From: Mycobacterium ostraviense
GTDB taxonomy: Bacteria > Actinomycetota > Actinomycetes > Mycobacteriales > Mycobacteriaceae
Direction: 5' to 3'
Assembly (NCBI RefSeq): GCF_002705925.1
Contig: NZ_NKRE01000001.1
Coordinates: 2,683,282 to 2,747,281, forward strand
DNA length: 64,000 nt
In this document: piece after piece, positions 27,780 through 35,960 of the stretch
Position numbering within the stretch: position 1 is the first letter of the stretch
How the letters are laid out: each line of letters starts with the position of its first letter
Translations under genes and position numbers: made by a program
The notes under the pieces: generated by a model
What the model was told of the DNA's origin: nothing
Database searches by the model: none
Seen by the model: only the letters and a program-made list of their open reading frames with translations

Positions 27780-28586
27780 TCAGTGCCCCGTCCCGAACCG
27801 GACGCCGACCGTGGTCAGCACCACGTTGACCGCGAAAAGCGCGACCACGCAGAGCACGACGGTCTCGTTGACAGCGGTACCCAAACCCTTGGAGCCACCG
27901 CGGACGGTCAACCCGCGATAGCAGCCGACCAGCCCGGCGATCAGCCCGAACGTCGCCGCCTTGACCATTGCGATGACGACCTCGGGCAGGCCGGTAATGG
28001 TGGTGAGCGTGGCCAGGTAAGCCCCGCCCGACACGTTTTGCAGATAAACACCGAACAGATAACCGCCCACCAGCCCGACGGTGATCACCAGGGCGTTGAG
28101 CAACGTGGCGATGAGCGTCGCGGCAATGACCCGGGGAACGACGAGCCGGTGGATGGGGTCAATGCCCAGCACCTCCATCGCGTCGATCTCCTCACGGATG
28201 GTGCGGGCACCCAGATCGGCGCAGATGGCTGTCGACCCGGCGCCGGCCACCACCAGCACCGTGACCTGCGGGCCGAGCTGGGTGACGGCCCCGATCGCCG
28301 CGCCGGCACCGGAGAGGTCGGCGGCACCGAACTGGGCCAGCAGCACGTTGAGCGTGAAGATCAGCAGGACGGTGAACGGCACCGAGACCAAGATGGCCGG
28401 CAGCAGCGCGACCCGCATGATGAACCAGCACTGCAGGATGAACTCGCGCCATTGGAACGGCCGTCGAAACAGCGCCTTTCCGGTCAACACACACATTCGA
28501 AAGAATCCGCCGACGAGTGTGAGGGGCGTTTCCAACTGGTCCCGCAGATAGCCCATCAGGTGCGGACGCGTCGAGGTCGTCGTCAC
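27780..28586 (-). CDS. yrbE1A: YrbE1A, MlaE-type permease of the Mce1 transporter
   Basis: A 268-residue MlaE-family permease (H37Rv: 265). The coupling motif REEIDAMEVLGIDPIHRLVV lies near residue 130 and is flanked by hydrophobic helices. The start is GTG 28586 behind a strong GAGGAGG ribosome site. This strong site and the 216-base gap after fadD5 suggest that the transporter genes can also be expressed from their own promoter, as has been reported for the Rv0166-Rv0167 interval. Confidence 0.95.
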   Translation of the reverse strand: MTTTSTRPHLMGYLRDQLETPLTLVGGFFRMCVLTGKALFRRPFQWREFILQCWFIMRVALLPAILVSVPFTVLLIFTLNVLLAQFGAADLSGAGAAIGAVTQLGPQVTVLVVAGAGSTAICADLGARTIREEIDAMEVLGIDPIHRLVVPRVIAATLIATLLNALVITVGLVGGYLFGVYLQNVSGGAYLATLTTITGLPEVVIAMVKAATFGLIAGLVGCYRGLTVRGGSKGLGTAVNETVVLCVVALFAVNVVLTTVGVRFGTGH

Positions 28587-28689
28587 TGTCGCCTCCTCAC
28601 CATGGGACCGCTCGGGTTGCGGCGTAACGGCCGATCATGTCGCACGCCTTCCTCCTTGCCCCATCCCTAGGTGTGTGACCGTCGGCTCC

Positions 28690-28703
28690 CTACCTGCAGG
28701 TAG
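28690..28703. promoter_or_regulatory. 14-bp perfect palindrome upstream of yrbE1A
   Basis: CTACCTGCAGGTAG is a perfect 14-bp palindrome in the 216-base gap between fadD5 and yrbE1A, about 104 bases before the yrbE1A GTG. It has the size and symmetry of a homodimeric repressor site. The protein that would bind it is unknown. Confidence 0.4.
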
Positions 28704-28802
28704 TAACGGAGACCACAGGAATGTACCTGATGGCCGTCGGCGTGTGAACCGCATCCTCACAATTAACCCTTCGTCAACAGCGGGCAACCCGCAAAGGTCC
28801 TG

Positions 28803-30452
28803 TCAGTCGTCCTCTCTTAGCGTTGAATGCATTGGCACAGAACGATTTTCGAAGCTCTTCCGAGCTCCGTAGCGCAACCGCAATTCGGTTTTGAGCACCT
28901 TACCGGCAGGGTTGCGGGGCAGCGCCTCGACGATCTCGAGCGCCTTCGGGTGCTTGTAGCGCGCGAGCCGCTCGGTCAGGTACTCAGTTAGGTCTTCGAT
29001 CCGGAGGGGGGCGTCCGTTACAGCCGCGATGGCAACCGGCACCTCGCCCCACTTTTCGTCGGCCCGGCCGACCACCGCGACTTCGGCGATACCAGGGTGG
29101 CCGGCCAGAGCGTTTTCCACCTCGGCGCAGTAGATGTTCTCGCCGCCGGAGATGATCATGTCCTTCTTGCGGTCGACCACCCAGACGTAGCCGTCGGAGT
29201 CCATCCGAACGAGATCCCCGGAATGAAACCAGCCGCCGGCGAACGCTTCCGCGGTGGCCTCCGGATTGTTCCAATAGCAGCTCATCAATGTCGGTGCGCG
29301 GTAGACGATTTCACCCACCTCACCGACCGGGACGTCGTTCATCTGATCGTCGACCACGTGGGCGGCGACCGTAGGAATCACCTTGCCGACCGAGCCGCGC
29401 TTGCGGATCGCGTCTTCGCCGAGCAGCATGCAGGTGACCGGCGACATCTCGGTCTGGCCGAACGCGGCCAGAATCTGCGTTCCGGGAAAGACCTCCGACA
29501 TCTGCCGCAGCAACGCGTCCGGCGCCGGTGCGGCCCCCCATGACATCACCCGCAGTTTCAGGTTGCGCGGCCTTGCCTGCTGCTCGGCGCACACCGCCTG
29601 CCATTGCGCGGGCACCAGAAAGATGCCGGTGACCCGCTCTGCGGCCAGCACGTCGAGCAGTTGACCGGGATCGAACGCGCCCAGCGGGTAGAGCACTGTG
29701 GTGACACCGAGCAACATCCCGGTCAGCATGTTGCCGATCCCGGCGATGTGGAACAGCGGGACACCGATGAAACCGACGTCGCTGCTGATGTTGGCGCCGC
29801 TGGTGTACAGCGCGGTTATCGCCTGCCCGGTGAGATTGGCGTGCGTCAGCACCGCACCCTTCGGCCGGCCGGTGGTCCCCGAGGTGTACATGATCAGGGC
29901 CGGCGAGTCGTTGGGGATGTCGACCGGTGCGGGCGGGTTCCCGGTTTCGCTGATCAGATCGTCATAGCTCAGCACGGTGTCGTCGGATGCGCCGCCGGCC
30001 ACCACGATCGTGTCCACCATCGGCCGGATGGCGCGGACACCGGTGGCCACCGGTGCCAGCACCGACTCGGTGATCAGCACCCGCGGTGCGCAGTCCGCTA
30101 CCAGCAAGGCGATCTCCGTCGGGGTGAGCCGGAAATTCAGTGGCACCGCGATGGCCCCGAGCATGTTGGCCGCCAGCACCGACTCGATGAACTCGGTGCG
30201 GTTGAGCATCAGGATCATCACCCGGTCGCCGAAGCCGACCCCTCGACGGCTCAGGGCGCCGGCCAGCGCGGTGACCCGATAGTGCAGGTCAGACCACGTC
30301 ACGGTGTGACCTAGAAAGCGGAGCGCGGTCGCCTCGGGCTGCATCAGGGCATGCCGCTCGAGCTGGTTGACCCAGTTTTGCCGCCGGGCCAGATAGGGCT
30401 GCTCCAGGCCGGCTGCGGCCTGGCTCAGATGACTGGCCAGTTGCGCGGTCAA
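28803..30452 (-). CDS. fadD5: Fatty-acid-CoA ligase FadD5
   Basis: A 549-residue acyl-CoA synthetase of the ANL superfamily (H37Rv: 554). The AMP-binding P-loop is YTSGTTGRPKG (near residue 195). ILAAFGQTEMSPV (A5), GWFHSGDLVRMDSDGY (A7-A8) and the C-terminal lysine motif RNPAGKVLKTEL are all present, so the enzyme looks active. It activates fatty acids, probably those imported by Mce1 or released from mycolates. The start is TTG 30452 with AAGGGA upstream; no in-frame ATG or GTG is nearby. It is first in the mce1 operon and divergent from mce1R. Confidence 0.95.
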   Translation of the reverse strand: MTAQLASHLSQAAAGLEQPYLARRQNWVNQLERHALMQPEATALRFLGHTVTWSDLHYRVTALAGALSRRGVGFGDRVMILMLNRTEFIESVLAANMLGAIAVPLNFRLTPTEIALLVADCAPRVLITESVLAPVATGVRAIRPMVDTIVVAGGASDDTVLSYDDLISETGNPPAPVDIPNDSPALIMYTSGTTGRPKGAVLTHANLTGQAITALYTSGANISSDVGFIGVPLFHIAGIGNMLTGMLLGVTTVLYPLGAFDPGQLLDVLAAERVTGIFLVPAQWQAVCAEQQARPRNLKLRVMSWGAAPAPDALLRQMSEVFPGTQILAAFGQTEMSPVTCMLLGEDAIRKRGSVGKVIPTVAAHVVDDQMNDVPVGEVGEIVYRAPTLMSCYWNNPEATAEAFAGGWFHSGDLVRMDSDGYVWVVDRKKDMIISGGENIYCAEVENALAGHPGIAEVAVVGRADEKWGEVPVAIAAVTDAPLRIEDLTEYLTERLARYKHPKALEIVEALPRNPAGKVLKTELRLRYGARKSFENRSVPMHSTLREDD

Positions 30453-30499
30453 CTGTGCGATCCCTTCACTCCTGCACCGCTTGCGTCATGCTGATATTT

Positions 30500-30518
30500 G
30501 ATAAAACATGGTGTTATC
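30500..30518. promoter_or_regulatory. Candidate Mce1R operator
   Basis: The 19-bp element GATAAAACATGGTGTTATC is an imperfect palindrome: 7 of 9 base pairs match, with outer arms GATAA and TTATC. It lies in the 87-base gap between fadD5 (start 30452) and the mce1R GTG (30540), where a regulator of both genes would bind. Assignment to Mce1R is inferred from position. Confidence 0.4.
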
Positions 30519-30539
30519 TGGGTCACATTAACGGGCCCA

Positions 30540-31319
30540 GTGGCCCTAAAACAAGACCTGCAAAGTCCCGCCAAGCCCCCGAAAGTCCTGGCAGGCCGCA
30601 TGAACGCTCCGCTATCCGCCCGGCCGCGAAGCCGGCGGCCACTGCGCAGGGCGCAGTTGTCCGACGAGGTGGCCGGCCATCTGCGGGCGGCGATCATGTC
30701 GGGGACGCTGCGTCCGGGCACGTTCATCCGCCTCGACGAGACCGCGGCCGAACTCGGGGTCAGCATCACCCCGGTTCGTGAGGCCCTGCTGAAGCTACGC
30801 GGTGAGGGCATGGTGCAGCTGGAGCCGCACCGTGGTCACGTGGTATTGCCGCTGACCAGGCAGGACATCGACGACATCTTCTGGCTGCAGGCCACCATTG
30901 CCAGGGAGCTTGCCGCCGCGGCAACCGCCCGGATCACCGATGTCGAGATCGACGAGCTGACCCGCATCAACGACGGGCTGGCCGCCGCCGTCGGGTCCGG
31001 TGACGCCGAGACCATCGCGACGCTCGAGTTCTCGTTCCATCGCGTCTTCAACCAGGCCAGCCACCGAATCAAGCTGGCCTGGTTCTTATTGAACGCCGCC
31101 CGCTACATGCCGGCGCAGGTGTTTGCCGCGGATCCGCGCTGGGGCGCGGCCACCGTGGACAATCACCGCCGGCTGATCGCGGCGCTGCGCCGCCGGGATG
31201 CGGCCGCGGTTGCCGAGCACACCGTCTGGCAATTCACCGACGCGGCACGACGACTGACCGAAACGCTGGACCGCAACGGAATCTTCGGCCAAGCCGACCG
31301 GTTTGCCCCGTCTTCCTAG
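30540..31319 (+). CDS. mce1R: GntR/FadR-family regulator Mce1R
   Basis: A GntR-family repressor of 259 residues from GTG 30540 (MALKQDLQS), or 239 from ATG 30600; H37Rv Mce1R is about 264. The winged helix (GHLRAAIMSG; LDETAAELGVSITPVREALL) is at about residues 45-100, followed by an all-helical FCD ligand-binding domain with His in FHRVFNQASH and DNHRRLIAAL. Mce1R represses the mce1 operon and responds to fatty acids in M. tuberculosis. It is divergent from fadD5. Its TAG shares the palindrome CTAG (31316-31319) with the stop of the convergent SRPBCC gene. Confidence 0.93.
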   Translation: MALKQDLQSPAKPPKVLAGRMNAPLSARPRSRRPLRRAQLSDEVAGHLRAAIMSGTLRPGTFIRLDETAAELGVSITPVREALLKLRGEGMVQLEPHRGHVVLPLTRQDIDDIFWLQATIARELAAAATARITDVEIDELTRINDGLAAAVGSGDAETIATLEFSFHRVFNQASHRIKLAWFLLNAARYMPAQVFAADPRWGAATVDNHRRLIAALRRRDAAAVAEHTVWQFTDAARRLTETLDRNGIFGQADRFAPSS

Positions 31320-31756
31320 CCGGTGGCCAGGTTCTCGGCGCGCTGTTTGAGGTTCTCGGCGAGCTGCTCGAGGACGTTGTTGAGCAGCATTTTCACCATG
31401 GGCGCGGGCACCGGCAGGCTGGGCTCGACGTCGATGTCCACCGTCAGCAAGCTGTTGGTGCCGGTCTCCACCACACTGAACAACTGTTCCTGCTTGATAA
31501 AGAGGTCGCCCTGCTGCATGACCGTTTGAATCTGATTCTCGCCCGGGTAATACACGGCGTGGATATAGATGCCTTCGAAGCCTTGGACGGCGGTGTCGAG
31601 CCGCACCTGGCTGGGACGCCCGTCGTCATAGCGGTGCAGCACCCAGGCGCCCTTGATCCCTTCGTTCCATTCCGGGTACCGCTCGATATCGGCGACGATG
31701 CCCATGATCGCCCCGGCGTCCGCGCTGACCTCGACGGTCTTGCTCAAAACTGGCAT
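31316..31756 (-). CDS. TB18.5: SRPBCC (polyketide cyclase/START-like) protein TB18.5 (Rv0164-like)
   Basis: A 146-residue lipid-binding-fold protein starting MPVLSKTVEVSADAGAIMG at ATG 31756. The N-terminal strand, the DIERYPEWNEGIKG segment and the long C-terminal helix (PMVKMLLNNVLEQLAENLKQ) are typical of SRPBCC/coenzyme-Q-binding-type proteins. H37Rv TB18.5 has a longer annotated N-terminus (161); the open frame here extends only 8 codons further upstream. A role in binding a lipid is likely but unproven. Confidence 0.88.
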   Translation of the reverse strand: MPVLSKTVEVSADAGAIMGIVADIERYPEWNEGIKGAWVLHRYDDGRPSQVRLDTAVQGFEGIYIHAVYYPGENQIQTVMQQGDLFIKQEQLFSVVETGTNSLLTVDIDVEPSLPVPAPMVKMLLNNVLEQLAENLKQRAENLATG

Positions 31757-31846
31757 TGGCGAAGCATACCCGGGTAGCAAGAGGGCGCTGACCGCGCCGG
31801 TTCGGGCCTGATTTCGGGTGTGGCCCGGCCTATTTCACGCAGGGTT

Positions 31847-32344
31847 TCACGCCGGCTGCACGCAAGCTGTCGCCAGCAGTGAGCGGATGGCGTCGGGGAT
31901 CGGGACGGGTTTGCGACTGGTCCGGTCGACGTAGACGTGCACCCAGTGCCCCAGCGCGGTGATCGGCTGCGGCCGGTCGGTATCGGCTCTGAACACGCCG
32001 AGCCGGTAGGTGACGCTGCTTCGGCCCAGGCGGGTGACTGCCAGGCCCACCGCCAGGCTTTCCGGGAAATGCAGCTCAGCGAAGTAACGGCAGCCCGACT
32101 CGGCGACGATGCCCAGCGAAGGGGTGGTGAGCGGGTCGAGGCCGGTGCCGGTGCTGATCCAGGCGTTGATCGCGGTGTCGAAGAGTTGGTAGTAGACGGC
32201 GTTGTTGAGGTGGCCGAACATGTCGTTGTCGGCCCAGCGGGTGAGCGCCGGCCACAGCACCGGGAAGTCGTCGCTGGTGAGGTTCTGCGGCGCAGGCGTT
32301 TCGGGCACCGACGGAACCGATCGGTCCGGCGATATCGAAGCCAT
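31847..32344 (-). CDS. Hot-dog-fold thioesterase (Rv0163-like)
   Basis: A 165-residue acyl-CoA thioesterase of the 4HBT/YbgC-FcbC type. The active-site stretch RWADNDMFGHLNNAVYYQLF, with the acidic Asp of this class, is at about residues 36-55. ATG 32344 is supported because the divergent adhE1 ATG is only 14 bases away; upstream in-frame codons would run into adhE1. It probably hydrolyses acyl-CoA in the same lipid pathway as the neighbours. Confidence 0.88.
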   Translation of the reverse strand: MASISPDRSVPSVPETPAPQNLTSDDFPVLWPALTRWADNDMFGHLNNAVYYQLFDTAINAWISTGTGLDPLTTPSLGIVAESGCRYFAELHFPESLAVGLAVTRLGRSSVTYRLGVFRADTDRPQPITALGHWVHVYVDRTSRKPVPIPDAIRSLLATACVQPA

Positions 32345-32358
32345 GGTTGTATTCCAAC

Positions 32359-33465
32359 ATGTTTCACATCCGCGGCGCAGTGCTCGAGCGGATCGGGTCG
32401 GCACGCCCGTACGTCGAGTCGCGGCCTATCGGCGTGGCCGACCTCGATCTGGAAGCGCCCGGCAGCGACGAGGTGCTGGTCCGCATCGAGGCCGCCGGCG
32501 TGTGCCACTCCGATCTGTCGGTGGTCAACGGCAACCGGGTGCGGCCGGTGCCGATGTTGCTCGGCCATGAGGCCGCGGGAATCGTCGAGCAGGTCGGTGA
32601 CCGGGTCGCCGACGTAGCCGTCGGCCAGCGAGTCGTGCTGGTGTTCCTACCGCGGTGCGAACACTGTCCGGCATGCGCGACCGAGGGCATGGCGCCGTGC
32701 CAGCCGGCCGGCGCGGCCAACGCGGCCGGAACATTATTGGGCGGCGCTATCCGACTCAGCCGGGAAGGCCACCCGGTGTACCACCACCTCGGTGTCTCGG
32801 GATTTGCCACCCACGCCGTGGTCAACCGGGCCAGTGCCATCCCGGTACCCGACGATGTGCCGCCGCAGGTGGCGGCCCTGCTCGGATGCGCGGTGCTGAC
32901 CGGCGGGGGCGCGGTACTCAACGTGGGTAACCCGCGACCGGGACAGTCGGTCGCCGTCGTCGGACTCGGGGGCGTCGGGATGGCAGCGATGCTCACCGCC
33001 CTCACCTATCCCGACGTCCGCGTCATCGGTGTCGATCAGATACCCGAAAAGCTTTCCGCTGCAACGAAACTCGGCGTTCATGATACCTATACACCGCAGC
33101 GGGCCACCGATGCCGGAGTGAAAGCGGACGTGGTCGTCGAGGCCGTCGGTCACCCTGGCGCCCTGCAGACCGCGATCGCACTGACCGCCCCGGGCGGCCG
33201 TACCGTTACCGTCGGGCTGCCGCCCCCGGATGCGCGGATCAGCATCTCGCCGTTAGGTCTTGTCGCCGAAGGCCGGTCGCTGATCGGCAGTTACCTCGGT
33301 TCGGCGGTCCCCAGCCGCGACATTCCCCGGTTCGTGTCGCTGTGGCGGTCCGGCCGGTTACCGGTGGAATCGCTGGTGTCCTCGACGATTCGGTTGGACG
33401 ACATCAACGCGGCGATGGATCATCTCGCCGATGGCACGGCGATCCGCCAGCTCATCACGTTCTGA
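32359..33465 (+). CDS. adhE1: Zinc-dependent alcohol dehydrogenase AdhE1 (Rv0162c-like)
   Basis: A 368-residue medium-chain zinc alcohol dehydrogenase. Catalytic-zinc residues are Cys49 (GVCHSDLS) and His70-Glu71 (LLGHEAAG). The structural zinc site is Cys100, 103, 106 and 114 (CEHCPAC). The Rossmann motif GLGGVG is intact. It should oxidise alcohols to aldehydes with NAD. ATG 32359 is chosen; a TTG 4 codons earlier would leave only 2 bases to the divergent thioesterase start. The very short gap means the two promoters must lie inside each other's coding regions or the transcripts are leaderless. Confidence 0.9.
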   Translation: MFHIRGAVLERIGSARPYVESRPIGVADLDLEAPGSDEVLVRIEAAGVCHSDLSVVNGNRVRPVPMLLGHEAAGIVEQVGDRVADVAVGQRVVLVFLPRCEHCPACATEGMAPCQPAGAANAAGTLLGGAIRLSREGHPVYHHLGVSGFATHAVVNRASAIPVPDDVPPQVAALLGCAVLTGGGAVLNVGNPRPGQSVAVVGLGGVGMAAMLTALTYPDVRVIGVDQIPEKLSAATKLGVHDTYTPQRATDAGVKADVVVEAVGHPGALQTAIALTAPGGRTVTVGLPPPDARISISPLGLVAEGRSLIGSYLGSAVPSRDIPRFVSLWRSGRLPVESLVSSTIRLDDINAAMDHLADGTAIRQLITF

Positions 33466-33486
33466 CTCTGTGGGCTCACGCCGGCA

Positions 33487-34044
33487 CTAGCCCCACCACT
33501 GCGTATCGCTGAACAGTGTCTCGACCGACTCGACTGAGCCGCAGGGGATTCCGGCCGCCTGCAGCGCCTGACGCTTGAAGGCCCGGGCGGCCGAGCTGAG
33601 CACATGCTGCACCGGGCTGATCGTGCGATTCAGCCCCCAAGGCCACTCGTCACCCCACAGCGCCACCTCGCCCGACCGGTGCTCGAGCGCCTCGAGCACC
33701 CGGTCGCGAACGCGATCGTCTGCCGCGAACGCACCGGCGCTGACGGCCAGGCTCTGACCCGATGGCCCCCATGGGCGCGACTCGGTCAATCCGGTCTCCA
33801 GATCCGCGGCCCGGGCCCCGAGGATCTGCAACGGCCGGGTGCCGCCGCCCCCCGGCAGCAGTACCGTCACCTCCCAACCGGCCGTCACCCGGTCGTACAA
33901 CCAGCCCCCGGCGGCGTGCACCACGTCGACGGCACTGGTGGCCACCACTTCGAGCCGGTAGCGCAGACACTCCGTGTCGGTCCGCGGCGCTCGGTGCGCA
34001 GCTGTCGTCAGGTAATCGCTGATGCCGAAAGTGGGAGTGATCAT
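33487..34044 (-). CDS. Conserved-type hypothetical protein
   Basis: A 185-residue protein starting MITPTFGISDYLTTAAHRAP at ATG 34044 behind GAGGAA. I do not recognise the family. It is soluble, with no signal or membrane segment, and contains AGGWLYDRVTAGWEVTVLLP, LGARAADLE and a tryptophan-rich LWGDEWPWGLNRTI stretch. Codon pattern and length suggest a real gene. The next element upstream is a copy of the 27-bp site (34179-34205), so it may belong to the local TetR regulon. It is convergent with adhE1. Confidence 0.7.
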   Translation of the reverse strand: MITPTFGISDYLTTAAHRAPRTDTECLRYRLEVVATSAVDVVHAAGGWLYDRVTAGWEVTVLLPGGGGTRPLQILGARAADLETGLTESRPWGPSGQSLAVSAGAFAADDRVRDRVLEALEHRSGEVALWGDEWPWGLNRTISPVQHVLSSAARAFKRQALQAAGIPCGSVESVETLFSDTQWWG

Positions 34045-34178
34045 CGGTTCATTCCTCGTGCGTGGACCACCTGCGGACCGGTGGCTTCCCGCGGCTGTCA
34101 GGGGTGTCCGCCACACCGGATGGCCCACCGGGACCGGCCCGGTTTCGGCGAATCAGGTGACACGGCTCACTCGACAGC

Positions 34179-34205
34179 GTGACACTTTCGCGAAAATTTG
34201 TAAAG
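34179..34205. promoter_or_regulatory. 27-bp operator-like site, copy 1
   Basis: GTGACACTT-N9-TTTGTAAAG, with both 9-base arms identical in the three copies found. It lies 134 bases upstream of the unknown gene starting at 34044, in the gap before the CoA-transferase remnant. The arms form a partial inverted repeat around ACA...TGT. Confidence 0.55.
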
Positions 34206-34217
34206 CATCCGGGACCG

Positions 34218-34892
34218 TCAAGACCCGCAGCGGGCCGCAAGTTCGACCAGAACTTCCTCGGTGTGCTGGCCCAGCGCGGGAGCCGTCCAGCGGGGCGCCC
34301 ATGGCGTGCCGTGGAAATCCGCCGGCGTGGCCACCATCGGCACGCTCGATTCCCCGTGCGGCACCTCGACGATGCCGCCCGCGGCGTGGAACTGCTCGTC
34401 GGCGACGACGTCGCCGAGCGTGTTGACCGGGGACCAGAAGAAATCCGGTTCGGCGGCGAACGCCGCCACGTCATAGGCGGCGCGGTCGGCGTCGGGCCCG
34501 GTTTCGCCGTATCCGGTGATCAGCCCGTAGACCAGACGGGGGTTGTGGCCGGACACCGCATCGAAGTCGAGCCCCAGCCGTTGCAACGCGCCGGGGCGCA
34601 CATTGGTCACGAAAACGTCTGTATCGCTGAGTAATTCGAAGGCAGTGCGGCGATCGGCAGCGGTAGTGAGGTCCAGCACGACGCTGCGCTTGGAACGGTT
34701 GTCCATTTCGAAAGGCGGGTTGACCCCGAGATCGCATCCCAGCATCCGGCCGAACATCCGGCCCGGATCACCGGTCGGCGGTTCGATCTTGATGACGTCG
34801 GCGCCCCAGTCGGCCGGGATCGCGGCCGTGGCCGGCCCGGCGACCCAGACCCCAAGCTCGACGACGGTGATGCCTGCTACCGGTCCCGCCAT
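34218..34892 (-). pseudogene. CaiB/BaiF (family III) CoA-transferase with a large internal deletion
   Basis: The 224-residue open frame has both ends of a class III CoA-transferase but not the middle. The N-terminal half is normal (VAGITVVELGVWVAGP; ADWGADVIKIEPPTGDP; KRSVVLDL; RPGALQRLGLDFDAV; YGLITGYGETGP). After AAYDVAAF it jumps directly to AEPDFFWSPVNTLGDVVADE, which belongs near the C-terminus. Family members have about 360-400 residues, so about 150 are missing, including the GxGD region with the catalytic Asp. The join stays in frame. It lies at the inverted repeat GGCGGCG-AA-CGCCGCC (34452-34467). The product should be inactive. Confidence 0.8.
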
Positions 34893-35244
34893 GGCTCATT
34901 CCTACCGTGGCTCGTCCGCCCGAGTTTCTGCGGGACCGAAGCCCGTATCCGGCAGCACGCGCCGGGCGCGGTTGGCGCATAACGTCGATTCCGCATCGCG
35001 TACGCACAGCTGCTCGAGACGGGAAGCCGGCCGCAGCGCCCGGTCATACCCCACTCACATCTTGGGTAACGGCAATCCGTAGCGGATACCGGCGGGCCAC
35101 CGCTTACGCTTACCTGACAGCATGACATCGCCGGGGTTCGCGGTCCGCCAGCAGCGATCCCGCAACCCCGCCCTCGATGTACCCGGCTCGCGGCGACGCG
35201 GTCACCATGGCCGCGGTGCGGATGCCCCAATTGGGAGGAGCCTC
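34893..35244. other. Intergenic region between divergent genes, no gene seen
   Basis: A 352-base gap between the CoA-transferase remnant (leftward) and the DUF427 gene (rightward). It should hold both promoters. No copy of the 27-bp site occurs here. Short open frames within it are not protein-like. A strong GGGAGGAG ribosome site at its right end serves the DUF427 gene. Confidence 0.6.
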
Positions 35245-35946
35245 ATGAGTCTGGTGGCCGGACATGGTCCCCTCAGCCGGAACCCGGCCGGACACTTCTG
35301 TCCGCCGATACCTACCAACGTCGTCTACATCGAACCGCATCTGCGCCGGATCCAGGCATTCCGCAATGGGCGGCTGGTCATCGACACCGAGCGGGCGCTG
35401 CTGGTACATCGGCGTGATCACCCGCTCAGCTACGCTTTCCCGTCCGACGAGGTCGGCGACCTACCGACCGAGCCCGAATCCGAAGCCCCCGGCTATGTTC
35501 GCGTGCCGTGGGACGCCGTCGACACCTGGGTGGAGGAGGGCCGCAAACTCGTCCACTATCCGCCTAATCCGTACCACCGGATCGACTGCCGCCCAACCAC
35601 GCGTCACCTCAACGTCTCTCTCGCCGGGACTGCGTTGGTGGACACCCACGACACGGTGATCGTTTTCGAGACGTCGCTGGAACCGCGGCTGTACGTGGAA
35701 CCTTCGCAGGTGCGCACCGATCTACTGCGGAAGTCGGATACGTCGGGCTACTGCAACTACAAGGGCGTCGCGGCCTACTGGTCCGCCGTCCTGGACGACG
35801 TCTTCGTCGAAGACGCCGCGTGGAGTTATCCAGATCCGTTTCCGGAAAGCTTGCCCATCAAGGGATTGCTCAGCTTCGACGATACCCGCATCGATGTCAT
35901 CGCGGAGCTGCCAGGCCGCGTTCTCGGGGCGACAAGGGTGCTGTGA
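35245..35946 (+). CDS. DUF427 domain protein
   Basis: A 233-residue protein from ATG 35245 with a strong GGAGGAG ribosome site. DUF427 patterns appear twice. The first half has RRIQAFRNGRLVIDTERALL and WVEEGRKLVHYPPNPYHRID. The second has RHLNVSLAGTALVDTHDTVI, PRLYVEPSQVRTDLLRKSD and YCNYKGVAAYWS. It is therefore a double-domain version. The fold is a small beta structure of unknown function, often found beside lipid-metabolism genes in actinobacteria. It is convergent with the LLM oxidoreductase. Confidence 0.82.
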   Translation: MSLVAGHGPLSRNPAGHFCPPIPTNVVYIEPHLRRIQAFRNGRLVIDTERALLVHRRDHPLSYAFPSDEVGDLPTEPESEAPGYVRVPWDAVDTWVEEGRKLVHYPPNPYHRIDCRPTTRHLNVSLAGTALVDTHDTVIVFETSLEPRLYVEPSQVRTDLLRKSDTSGYCNYKGVAAYWSAVLDDVFVEDAAWSYPDPFPESLPIKGLLSFDDTRIDVIAELPGRVLGATRVL

Positions 35947-35960
35947 TCGGCGACGAAAGG

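Noticed and set aside
19296..30314. Rightward frames of 200-380 residues opposite the mce1 genes
   Set aside because: They are complementary-strand shadows of mce1 genes, with Arg/Gln/His-biased composition and no domain that I recognise.
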